DNA of 64,000 nucleotides from Kappaphycus alvarezii (lineage: Eukaryota; Rhodophyta; Florideophyceae; Gigartinales; Solieriaceae): positions 496,001 to 560,000 of the forward strand of contig NADL03000691.1 in NCBI GenBank assembly GCA_002205965.3, in the 5' to 3' direction. This document shows positions 46,927 to 58,091 of the stretch, piece by piece. A program made the position numbers and the translations under genes. The stretch's first letter is position 1. Every line of letters starts with the position of its first letter. The notes under the pieces were generated by a model, which worked only from the letters and a program-made list of their open reading frames with translations, was not told the DNA's origin and searched no databases.

Positions 46927-47737
46927 TACATCTACTTTCTTACATTTGGAAGGTTTAGGGAAGTTAGACCAGAGGAGTTCATAGAGAGCACTCTGAAACC
47001 ATATGCAAGATATATGAAACTCTCGAGAAATGGGCAGAGCCGGTCATCGCAAGGTACAAACTCTCCCACCCTATCTGAAATCAGTTACTGCCATACCCTT
47101 TCAGTCAACCATATAGTCTCCCTGATGAATGGAGGGAACTACCAGAAGAATAGCAGGAACATTTAAGACGAGCTGGGACTATCGTCTTGAGGGAAAGGGC
47201 TTGATGTGGGCTAAATGTGCACCCGGAAAAAACCTAGAAGAGGACCAAATTCTGATACGGTATCGGCATTTGCAAGATATTTTTAATTTGTATGATTGTG
47301 GCAAGTTAATGAGTTGATTTTTTTATTTTAAGACACGGTCTCATTAATAGATGTCATTACAAGTCCAAGGTCGTCATACTTTTCAAAGACGTCACAGTAT
47401 TTAAAGTTCGGAATTGACGTCGTTGAAGAAAAACACCTGTCATCAACTACCCTATCGGCGCACCTCTTTTTTAGCCCTTAACATGACCAGTCTCCGCCCT
47501 TCCCTCACCACCACCGAGTCATCCTGAGGTCGCAATCCACTTAACGCTGTGGCTCTGATGGAAAATGGTCCAACCGACTACGATGAATACTGTAGAATAA
47601 TGGACCGGGATCGCGTTCTGGAGTGGGTCCGCCGCAACTGCTTAGAGCAGGCAGAAGAGGCAGAGGAGTAAGAAGAGGCGGAAGAGGGAGAGGGGGTAGA
47701 GGAAGAAGGGGGAGAGGAGGATGAAGAGGAAGGCTGG

Positions 47738-48064
47738 GTGGACCCGTGGGAGCCACTAGTGTACAACAGTGGGGGAAGTCTCATGGATAACGAAGGGGAT
47801 ATTCAGAGAGTAATATTGATCTCTGACTCTTCTGACGAAGATGAAAGGAAGGTGAAGAGGAGGACGAGGAGGATGAGGGGAAGGATACATGGAAAGTGCT
47901 TGATTAGTGGGGAAGGGGCCAAAAATATGTACCAGATGGTCCCCTCTCTGGAACCGGATGGGGGCGTCCTCACTGGTCTAGATATTTCAAAGGAGGCAAA
48001 AGAGCATTCTAAGCCGTTCGAGGATATTTATGTGGACTGCGCGGGTGGAATAGATATTTTGTAG
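47738..48064 (+). pseudogene. Acidic protein of LTR-like element 4, open 108-codon stretch
   Basis: Contains VILISDSSDEDE (about residues 30-41), a textbook SUMO-interacting motif: four hydrophobic residues followed by acidic and phosphorylatable Ser residues. The C-terminal part LEPDGGVLTGLDISKEAKE with PFEDIYVDCAGGIDIL aligns with the C-terminus in elements 1 and 2. The SUMO link is an inference from the motif only. Fossil copy. Confidence 0.4.
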
Positions 48065-48308
48065 GAACCATTTGGGTCTGATCTAGAGGACTAAGGTATT
48101 AAGGAGGAACTCTAGATATCTATCTTGATAGTAGCTGCTGTTATTTTTTCTCGTTCAAACGATTCCTTTTGATACATTTTATGGATATTAGTATGTTTAT
48201 TTGAGACTTCACGGTCAGCGAATAAGTCTATTTAAGCTGAGTAAACTGCTTCCTCTTGTGGAGGTCAAGCAAGTTAGCAGAAAAAATCAAGTCAAGTCTC
48301 GAGTAGTA

Positions 48309-48329
48309 GGAGGTTGAGAGTCAACTTCC
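48309..48329 (+). promoter_or_regulatory. Hairpin of LTR-like element 4
   Basis: GGAGGTTGA, loop GAG, TCAACTTCC. One stem position differs from elements 1 and 2 but remains a G-U pair in RNA, so the stem is kept. Confidence 0.55.
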
Positions 48330-48535
48330 GACCCAAGGAACATTTTTCCTACACTGGTCGTAGAGCATCAGTGTTAGACCTTGCTTTTTCTATTTTTCTT
48401 GTAACCCTTTCAACGTTTTTCCTTATCCACTCCTTTTTTCCATGAACTATACAAAAGCAGCAATTTTTTTGCTTGCAACACTTCCTTTGGGCAATTGGTT
48501 CTGAGTATCTTTTGTCCCGACGATTTACTCCTTTC

Positions 48536-49090
48536 AAAAATGTACTACACAATTCTCTGCACTGCTTTTCCAAGGATGTTGGTATTACCGCTCTACTCGA
48601 ACACGCCCTTTTATCTAGCACCAGCTCTGCAGCTTAGCCTTCGGCGCTTCATGTTGACGTTTACATTCCAGAGGCTTGTGGCCTCGATCACCGCGATCTA
48701 GCCTTGGCTATTACTGTGGCTCATCTCTTCGTCCAGTCCTGAGTCCAACAGGCCACCCTAGGTGGAGCCGCGGCAGCATCTCTCGCCGAACGGTCCAAAA
48801 CTTCACACCACAGGGACGTTTGCCGTTCCTCCGATATCCTGCTTATTCCAATCGGCATCAACATCTGTGGTGTCCTCGGGCCCAAAGGCGTATAGTTTTT
48901 CCGCCGCCTTGCCGCCCACGCCGCCGGCGACGTAATTACCCTCCCCGTCAACAGTTACGCGATATCGTTACCTGTTTCACCTTTCTCTACACGGCATGCA
49001 AGCCTGTCAGGTCCTCTTCCGACCTTTCTCTTGTTAGTTTCTATTATACTCCTCCCCGGCGCCTCTGAGTTCTTGTTCCCACCACCGTAA
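48536..49090 (+). pseudogene. LINE ORF2 C-terminal fragment
   Basis: Reads VDVYIPEACGLDHRDLALAI, then TVAHLFVQS and ERSKTSHHRDVCRSSDILLI, PIGINICGVLGPKGV and FFRRLAAHAAGDV. This is the C-terminal region of LINE ORF2 proteins found after reverse transcriptase (a D....P......L....A, then K...H, P......G..G). At least one in-frame stop follows FVQS, and there is no reverse transcriptase core, so it is a truncated copy. The sequence starts right after the end of LTR-like element 4. Confidence 0.5.
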
Positions 49091-49699
49091 ATATGTTCCT
49101 CCTCCCCACGAGCTTCCCATTATTTCCCTTCTTTCAACAAAATAACTCAAAAGTATTGGTGACACAAAGTACACACATTAAGAAAATTCTCAGTCATTTG
49201 TAATTTAGATGTTGTTAAATGGTATTAATACAAGTTTAAAGAACTCTGAAACTTCTCGCTACTCGCACGAAACCAACCTCAAGCACCTCAATTCAGTATT
49301 AGGGAGTGAATGGAGCTTGTTCACTGAAAACCATGCGAAGATCGCGGGTCCTATCAATTTTCATTCAAATCTCAATATTACATGCATGTGCCAGTACTAA
49401 GTCGAAGAAAAGAATTTTCTTACTCAATTAATACCCAAGGGAGACAGTCTGTGACGTGGATTCAGCAATTGTTGAAATACGGCGATGGCTAGACCGAAAG
49501 TTGAAAAACTGTTCTTTACAGCTTTAGGGGAAAATTTTGGGTTAATTTAATGCATGGAAGATGTGGTATGTTATATTCACGCGGCTATTGCATTATGCGG
49601 GAGAAGTTGTCGTACAGCTTTAGTGACATGGTGAAATTTTTTGATTTGTATCACCTCCCCGCATTGAACGCTCCCTCATAACTCTAAGCCCCTCTCTAA

Positions 49700-50030
49700 T
49701 TATTGCCGCATTTGTTCGGGCTTCTGCGAGTCGAAATTTAGTGAGATCACCATCTTACCCGGAAGCTTACAGGGTGCTAACCAATGTCGCACGGAACGTG
49801 GCCATTAGGGCGATGGAGGCGTATGGTAAGTTCCGTGCGGTACTTACTCAGACAATGATACGATATCTACGCTCCAGTACAAATTTACTGGATACCAACC
49901 CACATATCTACCACAGTAAATTAACCCCCCATTTGCGGCTTACTCTACTCAGAGGCACGCTGCCGCGAGCGTAATGTCCAACGCAGCCTGCCTGCTGGGT
50001 GGTCTTGAGCCGGCATTTTTGGGTAGTTTA
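49700..50030 (-). pseudogene. RQAAL-module and AEARTN-word segment
   Basis: From high to low coordinates the minus strand reads SRPPSRQAALDITLAAACL (about 50020-49950), then SSKFVLERRYRIIV (about 49910-49860), then LAEARTNAAIIREGLRVM (about 49750-49700). These words also occur at 17.6-18.3 kb and 61.6-61.85 kb, in different order and orientation. It may be a decayed multi-exon gene copy. Confidence 0.4.
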
Positions 50031-50082
50031 AGAGGTATTACTGGTCACCCTATAGGATATTCCGGGCCACAACCGACCATAT

Positions 50083-50207
50083 TGATAGGGGTAAATCGAC
50101 GGGGGAAGAGATCCTCAGCACCAATTACCCTGAGAAGGAGGTGTTGCGAGCGACAAAAGTGCTACCGTGGTATTGTTGAACGAGCAAAAGGGAGTGTATG
50201 GCGGTAG
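50083..50207 (-). mobile_element. LTR-like family, end fragment
   Basis: Begins TGATAGGGGTAAATCG and matches the last 125 bp of the family in reverse orientation, then stops abruptly at 50207 where the gag-bearing element begins. The left side abuts a copy of the 23-bp motif (CACAACCGACCATAT), which it probably interrupted. Confidence 0.6.
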
Positions 50208-50209
50208 CT

Positions 50210-53200
50210 CTCCGCTCCGCGGTACCTCAGACGCCACTTGGGTACCCCTACTCCTCCTTTCTCGATTCCTCAGCATCACTCTCGGCCGATTTCTCTGTAA
50301 TTGCCATCATGTTCCTTGGCCAGGACACTTGCTGTGGGGAACGCACGGGTGGTTGAGCAATTGTCACCCGCTTGGGTCCTCCTGTATTTGGTCCCGGTCG
50401 CGGTAATGTCCGTGATAGGGCCCGTAATTCCCGCCCCACCTATCCTATTCTGGTCCTCCTTTCTTTTCCTGGAATTTGTAGTTGGCAAATCCAAAGAAGA
50501 GACGAACGGGAAGAGCTAGATACAGGCACGAATAAAAATCATGGCCAGCCTCTCAAAAACCCCAGAACCGATGAGAAACCTTATCACCGTGCATCATGAT
50601 CATGGCCTTCTTAAAGCTCATCAGGTGACAGTGTTGGCGGTTACTCCACTGTCTCATTCCCGCTGAGTGCGCGGTTCCAGTCGGGTATGGGAGCAATGTT
50701 GGGAACGCGAGTCTGTCCGTGTGATCTGGAGCCTCCCTGTTCAACAGCTACCGTTAGTACAGAAGATTCAGTGCGGTCTGTCGGCCACCTTTGCCGATCG
50801 GAGTCATTTTCTGCCTGCGCTGCGATGGCAAGAACACCAATTTGCCTTCGATTTGCCTTGGAGAGGGTGGACACATAAGAACGATGCGTATCTCCTGCTG
50901 AAATGGTCATTCGACGCACAACGGAAAAATCTATAGAGCCAGCCCTCTGCACCACGGTCTAGTTCACAGCCGAACGAATTGCAGGGCTTAGTCCTTTCAC
51001 AAAATTGTGAATCAGCGATTGTTCTGTGAATACATCCGGACAAACCAATGCAGCATCTTGTATGCGGTCAGCGAACTCGGCCTCCGTTTCTTCCTCCTTT
51101 TGACGCATCCTCGTAACCTTGCCATATGCGGTGGCCAGTACTTCCTCAGTACAATAACGCTTCAGGGAGGCATTAACAACATGTGGCCAAGAATGCATAG
51201 TCATGGCACCGGCCCCAATGGGTGTGGAGTACGACTGCCTCACTCCAGCGCCTGACTTGGTCATGAAGAACCGTCTGGCATCCCCTTCAAGGGAGGTAGT
51301 CAGAACACGTACAGCCGCGCCTTCGTGAATGCCCGAGGTATCACAAGCATCCTTATAATTACGAAGGAAGGAAAATAGCTGTATGCCCTGCTTCCCGTCA
51401 AAGTTATCCAAGTGGGGAAATGAAGCTCGGATCGACTGTCCGACCTTGGCCAATTGCGCAATTTCCTCAAACGTCAGGGTCTGTTGCATTTCGACTAGGC
51501 GATAGGCCCTGTATGACACAACCGCCGCAAAAGGTTCTGCAAAGTTTTCATCGGTTCCAGACCTGGGACTAGCGGTCCCAGGTCTGTTGTCCTCGATAAC
51601 GGTTGGCCATCATCCACGACATAATAGGGAGCTCCAATCTCCCGAGACGCCTTCCAACGGCCGTTGCTTCCAGCCTTGGGCGATAATTGCGGATGTAGAA
51701 TAGATGGACGAAACATTTGAGATGTCTCCGGCATACCAGTATGAATACTGGGTCGCTCGGCGATTCCCGCCTCGCCACCGTGCCGTTCTGCACTCATAGT
51801 TCCAGGTAAGATTTGAGTAGGTTGGCAAACACCACATCCCACTCTTGTCCCAATCTCTTCTACTTTGGTCTTGAACTCTTCTAACTGTTGATCAAATCTG
51901 TCACTGAGAGCTACAAACAATCTGTCATACAACGACACTTGCACTGCCTGAGTTACTTCGGCCGTGAGGGACTTACGCAACGTTTCTTGCAACGCGGCCT
52001 GCGCTGCAATCCTATCCCTTGCTTGCGCGTCCATCACTTCCCGAAAATAGTTTGCCGTTACGAACTCCTCATCAAGTCGGTAAGGCGTTCAATATCCACT
52101 CACACTCGGAGTAGCACCCTGGGATTGGCCAGCTTGAATCTCAGCCGACGGCGGCGACGCCCCGGACTGCCCAGCCCGAATCTCAGCCAATGAAGGGGGA
52201 CCCTCAGGTGTACTAAACGGGTGAACACCCGTTGGCGTAGGTGCGACTGACACTTGTCTTGTCGGCCGAGGAAGTTAATCGGACCTCTCAGGGACCTTAG
52301 ACATGGCGAGGGGGAACTCAGACGGTGTCTTAGGCTCGGTCACCTGAACAGTCGGTAGTCCAAACTACTGGGACCAAATACAACTGGGCTTCTGGACCTC
52401 TTGAGAAAAAGCGTCGACAGCAGATGGGACGGGAATTACTGCCCGTACGGAAACTTCTGTCCGTGTGCTCAGCTTTTTGAGCGCTTAGTTACTTAAGCGG
52501 CCAAATACTGCCGGAAACTTCTCTTGCTTGAAAGGCAGTCGTCCACAATCTAAATTTGACCGAAGGATAACACGGTCGACGTAACTTCTCGACAACAAAC
52601 GTGTTCAAACAGCTTGAAACCTTTTATTTCGGGAGAAAAATGTAGTTTTGTGGGGGTGGCCACGGCTACGCACATACACGAAGCGCAAGTACCTCGCGAA
52701 TAGGCCCAGGAGGTTTTACTCACTACTGTTGGCCTAGGAGTCACAGATAGAAAATACAGAACAAAGCGTTCAACAATACCGGTAGATAGTCGGCCGACAG
52801 AAAGGAAGGGAAGAGAAGGGAAACTATGAAAGGGGTAATGGAGGCGGCGAGTGGGCTGTGAAGCGGCAAAACCTAGAGTTTACTACCAAAGACTCAAGCT
52901 CAGGGAACAACTCACCTTCCCAAGGGAATCTCAGGGTGTGCAACTCGGCCAACTATAACTAATATTGTACACTACCCTAAACTACAGTTTTTTCGCCGAG
53001 TCACTAAAAAATGGCCCAAACATGGCCATAAATGAGGGTTAACATTTAGGTACTGCACTTACTGTGCGAGATCGTAGCAGTCAGTCGTCCCATGGCCAAT
53101 AAGTTAGTGTAGAACCACTAGTTAGTTAGCTGTTGGCCGGGCGAGAGAGATAAATATCCTCTGTATCCATAGTTGACAGTAATTAGTGTTAGTTGACAGT

Positions 53201-53470
53201 GAATTGTTACTGTTAAGGCCGCAAAAGGTGTACACATGTTGAAATATCCACTGGGTCCGCCCTCCTTGCTGGAAAGTGCCACGTGTGGGCAGAAGGGGTC
53301 CATCAGACCAGCCATGAGGTCAGCCAATTGTTGCCCTGTGATTGGGTGTCGTACTAGCCCGAAAAGTATCGACAAAGTATGCCGTGACCAACCCTTCAAA
53401 AAAATAATGAAAATTAAACGTGGTCACGCTGGTCCTACTACAGTCAGCCAACCTCAGGCATACCCATAAG
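50210..53470 (-). mobile_element. Fossil LTR retrotransposon with a Ty3/gypsy-type gag
   Basis: On the minus strand an open frame at 50959-51519 has the Retrotrans_gag pattern: FPHLDNFDGKQGIQLFSFLR near the start, then W...V...L.RYCTEEVLATAY, MRQKEEETEAEFADRIQDA and LIHNFVKGLSPAIRS. The neighbouring frame 51495-52037 holds the N-terminal, Gln/Glu-rich helical part, and 50276-50955 holds the downstream part. A 400-bp non-coding stretch at about 53.04-53.47 kb has the look of a leader or LTR but no partner copy is visible. No pol is present in the window. Broken, with several breaks. Boundaries are approximate. Confidence 0.55.
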
Positions 53471-54404
53471 TAAGAGGTGGGCATGTTCGCCGTCCTCTTT
53501 TACAGTCAAAAAAGAAAGAACATATCCCACGCGGGAGAAATACATGAGTAATCCGGATTGCTGGCAATCGTGGTGGACACTACGATCGTGTTAGGAAAAA
53601 GAAGGCATACCTATCAAAGTTATGTTCAAGATGTAAATGGATTCTAGAGTGCGTACGGAACTGCAGATTCGAGTTGCGGCTGGTTGAGATGACAAGAAGT
53701 GGAAGTAGTAGCATTCTATCAAGAAAGCGGGCCATTACTAGCACACACATCTAGGCAGTGACCATCTGACACGAGAATATAATAGGAACATGGCGTTATC
53801 GCTAAGTGAATACTACTGAAGACAGTCTGCGAAAGGGGAACAGGGAACTAAACAGAAGAAACTGACAGAGATCAAGCGATCTCCAATACCAGTGTGGTCC
53901 TTTAGCAAGGAAGAGTTGACGTGTAGATCACTAGTTGAGTGTTGGAAAACTTATAAAAGAGTAATTTATCTACGGCACGTGAGAATACTGTTGTTGACGT
54001 CATAATTGCACGCGATATCGCACAGAGACGGAATGAGTCATTAGCTGACAAAGAAATAACTTGGATGACTACGATCATTCTACAGTTTTAAGTTCTTTTC
54101 GGGAAATTGATGAAAGGTGTTGATTCGCACCGTGGAACGTATCAGACCGGCGTGGAGGAACGTTAGCTCGGATAACCAACTTCGGGATTGCATCATGAGG
54201 TTTTGGAAGCTGATAAAATCTAATGAATACGAGGACAGTGAAATGGGTTAATGCATAGTGGGAGGGGTTGTACAAAAATGTCTCGAAGGGCACGCTTAGA
54301 AGATATAAATGTAGTGCAATTCATTTTGGTGTATTTTACCTTGCGTTGAGTTGGGACGCGAATTTCGCTGAGGATAAGTTGACATTCAGCTATCTAAGCT
54401 TTCT

Positions 54405-55175
54405 GTGCGAGAATTCTGTGTAATTACTACTGTAATTAGTACAATCTGTAGTGAAATACATAAATACTCTTTTGTGACTATGTATCAGCTTATAGTCATA
54501 TATTTTAGTTTAGCCAAGATAGCTATGGTCGTGCGACCATATTTCACCTTGGTGGGCCTTGCATATATGCGGACTTACCCGAGCTCCACCACTGGGGTTT
54601 GTAAGCTAACCGAGTTCGATTTACAGTTTGCACATTTCGGGCGAAGTCTTTTCCCTTGGGAATTCCCACAGACCATCTCTCCTGACAGGAGGGGTGGGGA
54701 TACTTATCAGAAGGCGCATATGATGATGACGGTAAAAGTTAAGCAGTCTTCGAAGAGCTTCTTGCTCGATTATGGTGCCTCTAAAAATGTTTTCATGTGT
54801 AAGAAATGGCTCTAAGACGTCAAGATGACACCACCGCATGATATCATACTATGGGACGCAAAAGAGTGCATGCGACACGCAAAGGTTCAATGACTATCAG
54901 TGCTATAATCCCTCAAAAGGAATACCTTTGAGTTCGCAACATCGCTTTGAACGGAGTTCTGCTTGTACAAGACCTGCATTCAAACCTTTTATCTTTTTTA
55001 AAGCTTTTTCAAGATGGGTGTGATTTTTTAGTCGATATGGATGTAGTGGAGTGAAAGATAGTATATTGCAGTTTCAAGGAAAACGAATCAAAGGAGTCTA
55101 TCATGTTGATGCAGAACATGTACGTAACATTCCAGGTAAAAGCCTAGCTCTGCGTTGACGGCAAGAAGGCCCACC
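54405..55175 (+). mobile_element. Fossil Ty1/copia-type pol fragment
   Basis: Contains SFLLDYGASKNVF, the shape of a copia aspartic protease site (LLDSGAS.H), followed about 200 bp later by VLLVQDLHSNLLSF with DGCDFLVD, which is the conserved pre-integrase pattern (VL.VP.L..NLLS...L...G). It ends abruptly at about 55175 against an LTR-like fragment. Broken, with several breaks. The gag part upstream is not recognisable. Confidence 0.5.
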
Positions 55176-55179
55176 AATG

Positions 55180-55545
55180 TGATAGGGGTAAATCGGCGGG
55201 AGAAGAGATCCTCCGCACCAATTACCCTGAGAAGGAGGTGTTGCGAGCGACAAAAGTGCTACCGTGGTATTGTTGAACGAACAAAAGGAAGTGTATATAG
55301 AAGAGAGTTGAGGAAGCTACAATCAAGTATAAAAGGGGCAGGGTCTACCACCGACGCTCTGCGACCAGCGTAAGAAAACGCTTTCTTGGTCTGAAGTTGA
55401 CTCTCAACTTCCTACTACTCGGGACTTGGCTTGAAGTTGTCTGCCAACTTGCTTCACCTCCACTAAAGGAAGCAGTTTAATCAGCTTATATAGGCTTTCG
55501 GCTACCCCTAAAGTCTCAAACAAACATACTAAGAACCATAAAATA
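55180..55545 (-). mobile_element. LTR-like family, right-end part
   Basis: Begins TGATAGGGGTAAATCGG and matches the last 370 bp of element 1 in reverse: the U5-like end, the hairpin at 55393-55411 and the TATA box at 55481-55493. The coding part is missing. Confidence 0.6.
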
Positions 55546-55559
55546 TATTCACGGTAATC

Positions 55560-56080
55560 GTGTGAACCAGAGAGACTATTAGGAGATATTTCCTCAAGGT
55601 AAATATCTAGGTGCCATACCCATGCCAGCCACCCATCGGCCAGGGGTGGGAATTGATGTGGCCATTATATAGACCTTTCAGAGTCACTCGTAGTATCACC
55701 CACAACCTGGAACTGTACTGACATCTACTATGACAGCGTGTCCTAAAATGAAAAAATCAACCGATGAATTTGCCACACTCACCCAAATTAAAAATATCTT
55801 GCAAATTCAAAAACTGTAAAAATATCTTCCCAATTCCGATACTGTATACAATCATGGTCCTCATCTAGATTTTTTTCGTGTGCGAATTTGCGCACATCAC
55901 ATATCTTTCGAATATTGAATCAACCCACATTTTCCCCCATTTTACCATATCTCCGCAGAGGATGAGGGCTGTTACCGGATTGACGAATGAGATAGTCATG
56001 TGGGCGAAGCGGAAGGAATGAGTAAGTCACTGAACAGCTGGATATTATAAGGTGATTTGCAGACTAAGTGATTGTAACCT
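55560..56080. other. Unassigned stretch
   Basis: Contains a short match to the left end of the LTR-like family at about 55850 (TACTGTATACAATCATGGTC) and a partial copy of the 23-bp motif at 55899-55917 (-). No gene is seen. Confidence 0.35.
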
Positions 56081-56084
56081 TTCA

Positions 56085-56170
56085 TCCTGCAGTATGCAAA
56101 GGCACGCTGCAGCAGCCGTCACATCCAATGCGGCCTGCCTGATGGCTGCACGTAAGGTGACTTTTTAGGA
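56085..56170 (-). repeat. RQAAL/SNAACL module copy
   Basis: The minus strand reads KVTLRAAIRQAALDVTAAAA, then CLCILQDERLQ. The partner at 17490-17600 shares KVTLR and LQITL at both ends, so it is the block A homologue. Confidence 0.5.
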
Positions 56171-56571
56171 AGTGTAGTCCCTTTCCAAATTCTGTGTCGG
56201 TATACCGTTTTGAGTACACCCCTTTCGGTTAATAACCGCCACTGCCTCTATATTAATAAAGCGCGAAAGCTTTTGCCCCTCTTCGAGTCGATTGCGGTTG
56301 TCTGGAAAATTATAGGATAGATCTAATATATATTTTCCTAGAGTAAAACCCCTGTACTTGTCCCTGTTCCCTGTAGTGCTGTAAATACCTTTATACGTAA
56401 GGGTCATGAGTGGATGGTTGTGCATCTTTTAGAGTCGAAGTCATGTAGTCTATATACTTCCACACCCTGTAGACGCTCAAGAAGTGATCACCAGCCCCGA
56501 AGGGGTGAGAATTGATAGATCAGTACCATGAGCTAGTATTGCGCTACAAAAAGGGAGGAATGATGGGGTAG

Positions 56572-56868
56572 TTGAATTCGTCGTCTGACACTTCTAGCGG
56601 GATGAGTCTAAGCAGAGCACAAAACATGAGAAAAGGAAATGGGGGAACAAATGGGCTTCATTTGCTGCAGCATAAAAGCTGGCTGATACCAGTCAATTGT
56701 ATGATAGCTTGCATGTACATGAAAAGTATAATACCGAAGAAGGAAGAGGGGAAAGTTTATGAAGTTGAACATTTAGGCAGGAGTATCATTCCTAAAGGCC
56801 AGGAATATGGGATGCCTCAATTTTTGAAAGATATGGTCGGTTGTCGCACAGAATATCCTAGAGGATGA
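56572..56868 (+). CDS. 98-aa open frame of block A'
   Basis: The last fifty residues (SIIPKKEEGKVYEVEHLG to GCRTEYPRG) are identical to the minus-strand frame at 16792-17019. The N-terminal half is Ser/Arg-rich and differs in frame between copies. The shared part carries the FLKDMVGC word. Hypothetical. Confidence 0.3.
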   Translation: MNSSSDTSSGMSLSRAQNMRKGNGGTNGLHLLQHKSWLIPVNCMIACMYMKSIIPKKEEGKVYEVEHLGRSIIPKGQEYGMPQFLKDMVGCRTEYPRG

Positions 56869-57167
56869 CCAGTGGTACCTCTTACTTTTCCCTAAAAGTT
56901 CTGAAAGTGAGGTCAGTTGTCCCTGAATGGATTAAGCATAATAGATGTAAGCTTACACAAAAGGGAATTCAGCAACTCACCCAGATCTCCCTAGCTCCAT
57001 ATCCCAAAGAATCTCGCCTAAGAAATTAGACTTACAGTACAATAATTGCAGTAACCAGGTGGAATGCCCCAACTTCGGATCACAAATGATGTATTTGCCA
57101 CGAGTTGTAGCTGTTTTCGTAAGCAGGGAATACAGTACAACGCCTCAACTCCGTATGTGCCAGATCG

Positions 57168-57389
57168 TTGCGGTGGACACAACTAAATTATACATTTACG
57201 ATATTGATGGAAGCAGTTCGTACTGGAGCGCGAAGAACTGCGACATTCATACGTAAATCTGTCGAGAGTATTTTAAGAAAAGATCTATACGAAATTGAAG
57301 GAGAGGTTATGATAATGCGATGGGAAACCATTATCGTATTGACGATCACAGCAAGACCAAAAGTGACCAGCTACTGTCCTTTCTGTTGA
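57168..57389 (+). CDS. 73-aa open frame of block A'
   Basis: The A' copy of 16272-16493, same length, with a few substitutions. Possible exon or chance frame in duplicated DNA. Confidence 0.25.
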   Translation: MRWTQLNYTFTILMEAVRTGARRTATFIRKSVESILRKDLYEIEGEVMIMRWETIIVLTITARPKVTSYCPFC

Positions 57390-58039
57390 AGTAATAGGGC
57401 TTTTCCTTGACCATGGCCTCACTGACACAACCTGAAATCGAGGTTCTGGCAACGTTCCTGTCTCCTCTGATTTAGCCAACGATCTTCTATCTCCAGATTC
57501 GAAAATGAGCACGGGGCACTCTAGGCTATCACCCGACATTTACCCCTCTTGGCTATCCTATTTTTCAATCATTACAACATCCTAATTGTGCACAACCTAC
57601 CATATCTTTGAAATACTGAAGCACCCCAAACCCCCTAATTTTTCCCCTCTCCGAAAATTTAGTCTCAGGCAGTAGTAGTTGGAAATTTCTGAACAAGAGG
57701 GCAGTGCAGATCTAAATATACCCAGCGAGATAACACGATTTGGTGCATCGTTTCAATAAAATTCGCATAGAACTGCCTCCTAAATTGCCTTGACAGTCAC
57801 AGTCTATCTCCAAGTTTGAGTACATGCATTTATAAAACAATACCTCTTACGTGACAGAGGAAAAATGCAATTTTACCAGACTACAAACAAAGAAGAAATT
57901 AGATATACGTTGCATGGAGTGAAATGTTCTCTATCGAGTAGTTGTATGGCACAGAATGAAAAAATCAACAACAGCAGTTCGTGGTGCAGTGGTATGGATC
58001 AGAATTTATTTGATCAGGCAATAGCATTGACATGTATAT

Positions 58040-58091
58040 CCTCAGATTACAATTTAGAGGGCACAGATGCCCTCTAAGTTGTAATCTGAGG
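58040..58091. repeat. Perfect 24-bp inverted repeat (block A')
   Basis: Arms 58040-58063 and 58068-58091, with loop CAGA, match at 24 of 24 positions by eye for this copy. It is the inverted partner of 15362-15413. Confidence 0.75.

Larger units (their letters stand above)
47352..48535 (+). mobile_element. Solo-LTR-like element 4 encoding an acidic protein
   Basis: A TATTTAAAG box at 47398 precedes the start region MTSLRPSLTTTESS at 47483 with DYDEYCRIMDRDRVLEWVRR. Then come an acidic stretch, the open part at 47738-48064, a TATTTAAG box at 48229, the hairpin at 48309-48329 and a TTTACTCCTTTCA right end. The left end is placed at a weak TGTCATTACA match. No target duplication is seen. It is followed at once by LINE ORF2 sequence, so it probably inserted into a LINE. 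Fossil, a few breaks. Confidence 0.6.

Noticed and set aside
50083-55545. The LTR-like fragments at 50.1 and 55.2-55.5 kb as the two LTRs of one provirus enclosing the gag-bearing element.
   Set aside because: Both are partial, a copia fossil on the other strand lies directly next to the right one, and no primer-binding site or polypurine tract could be matched.
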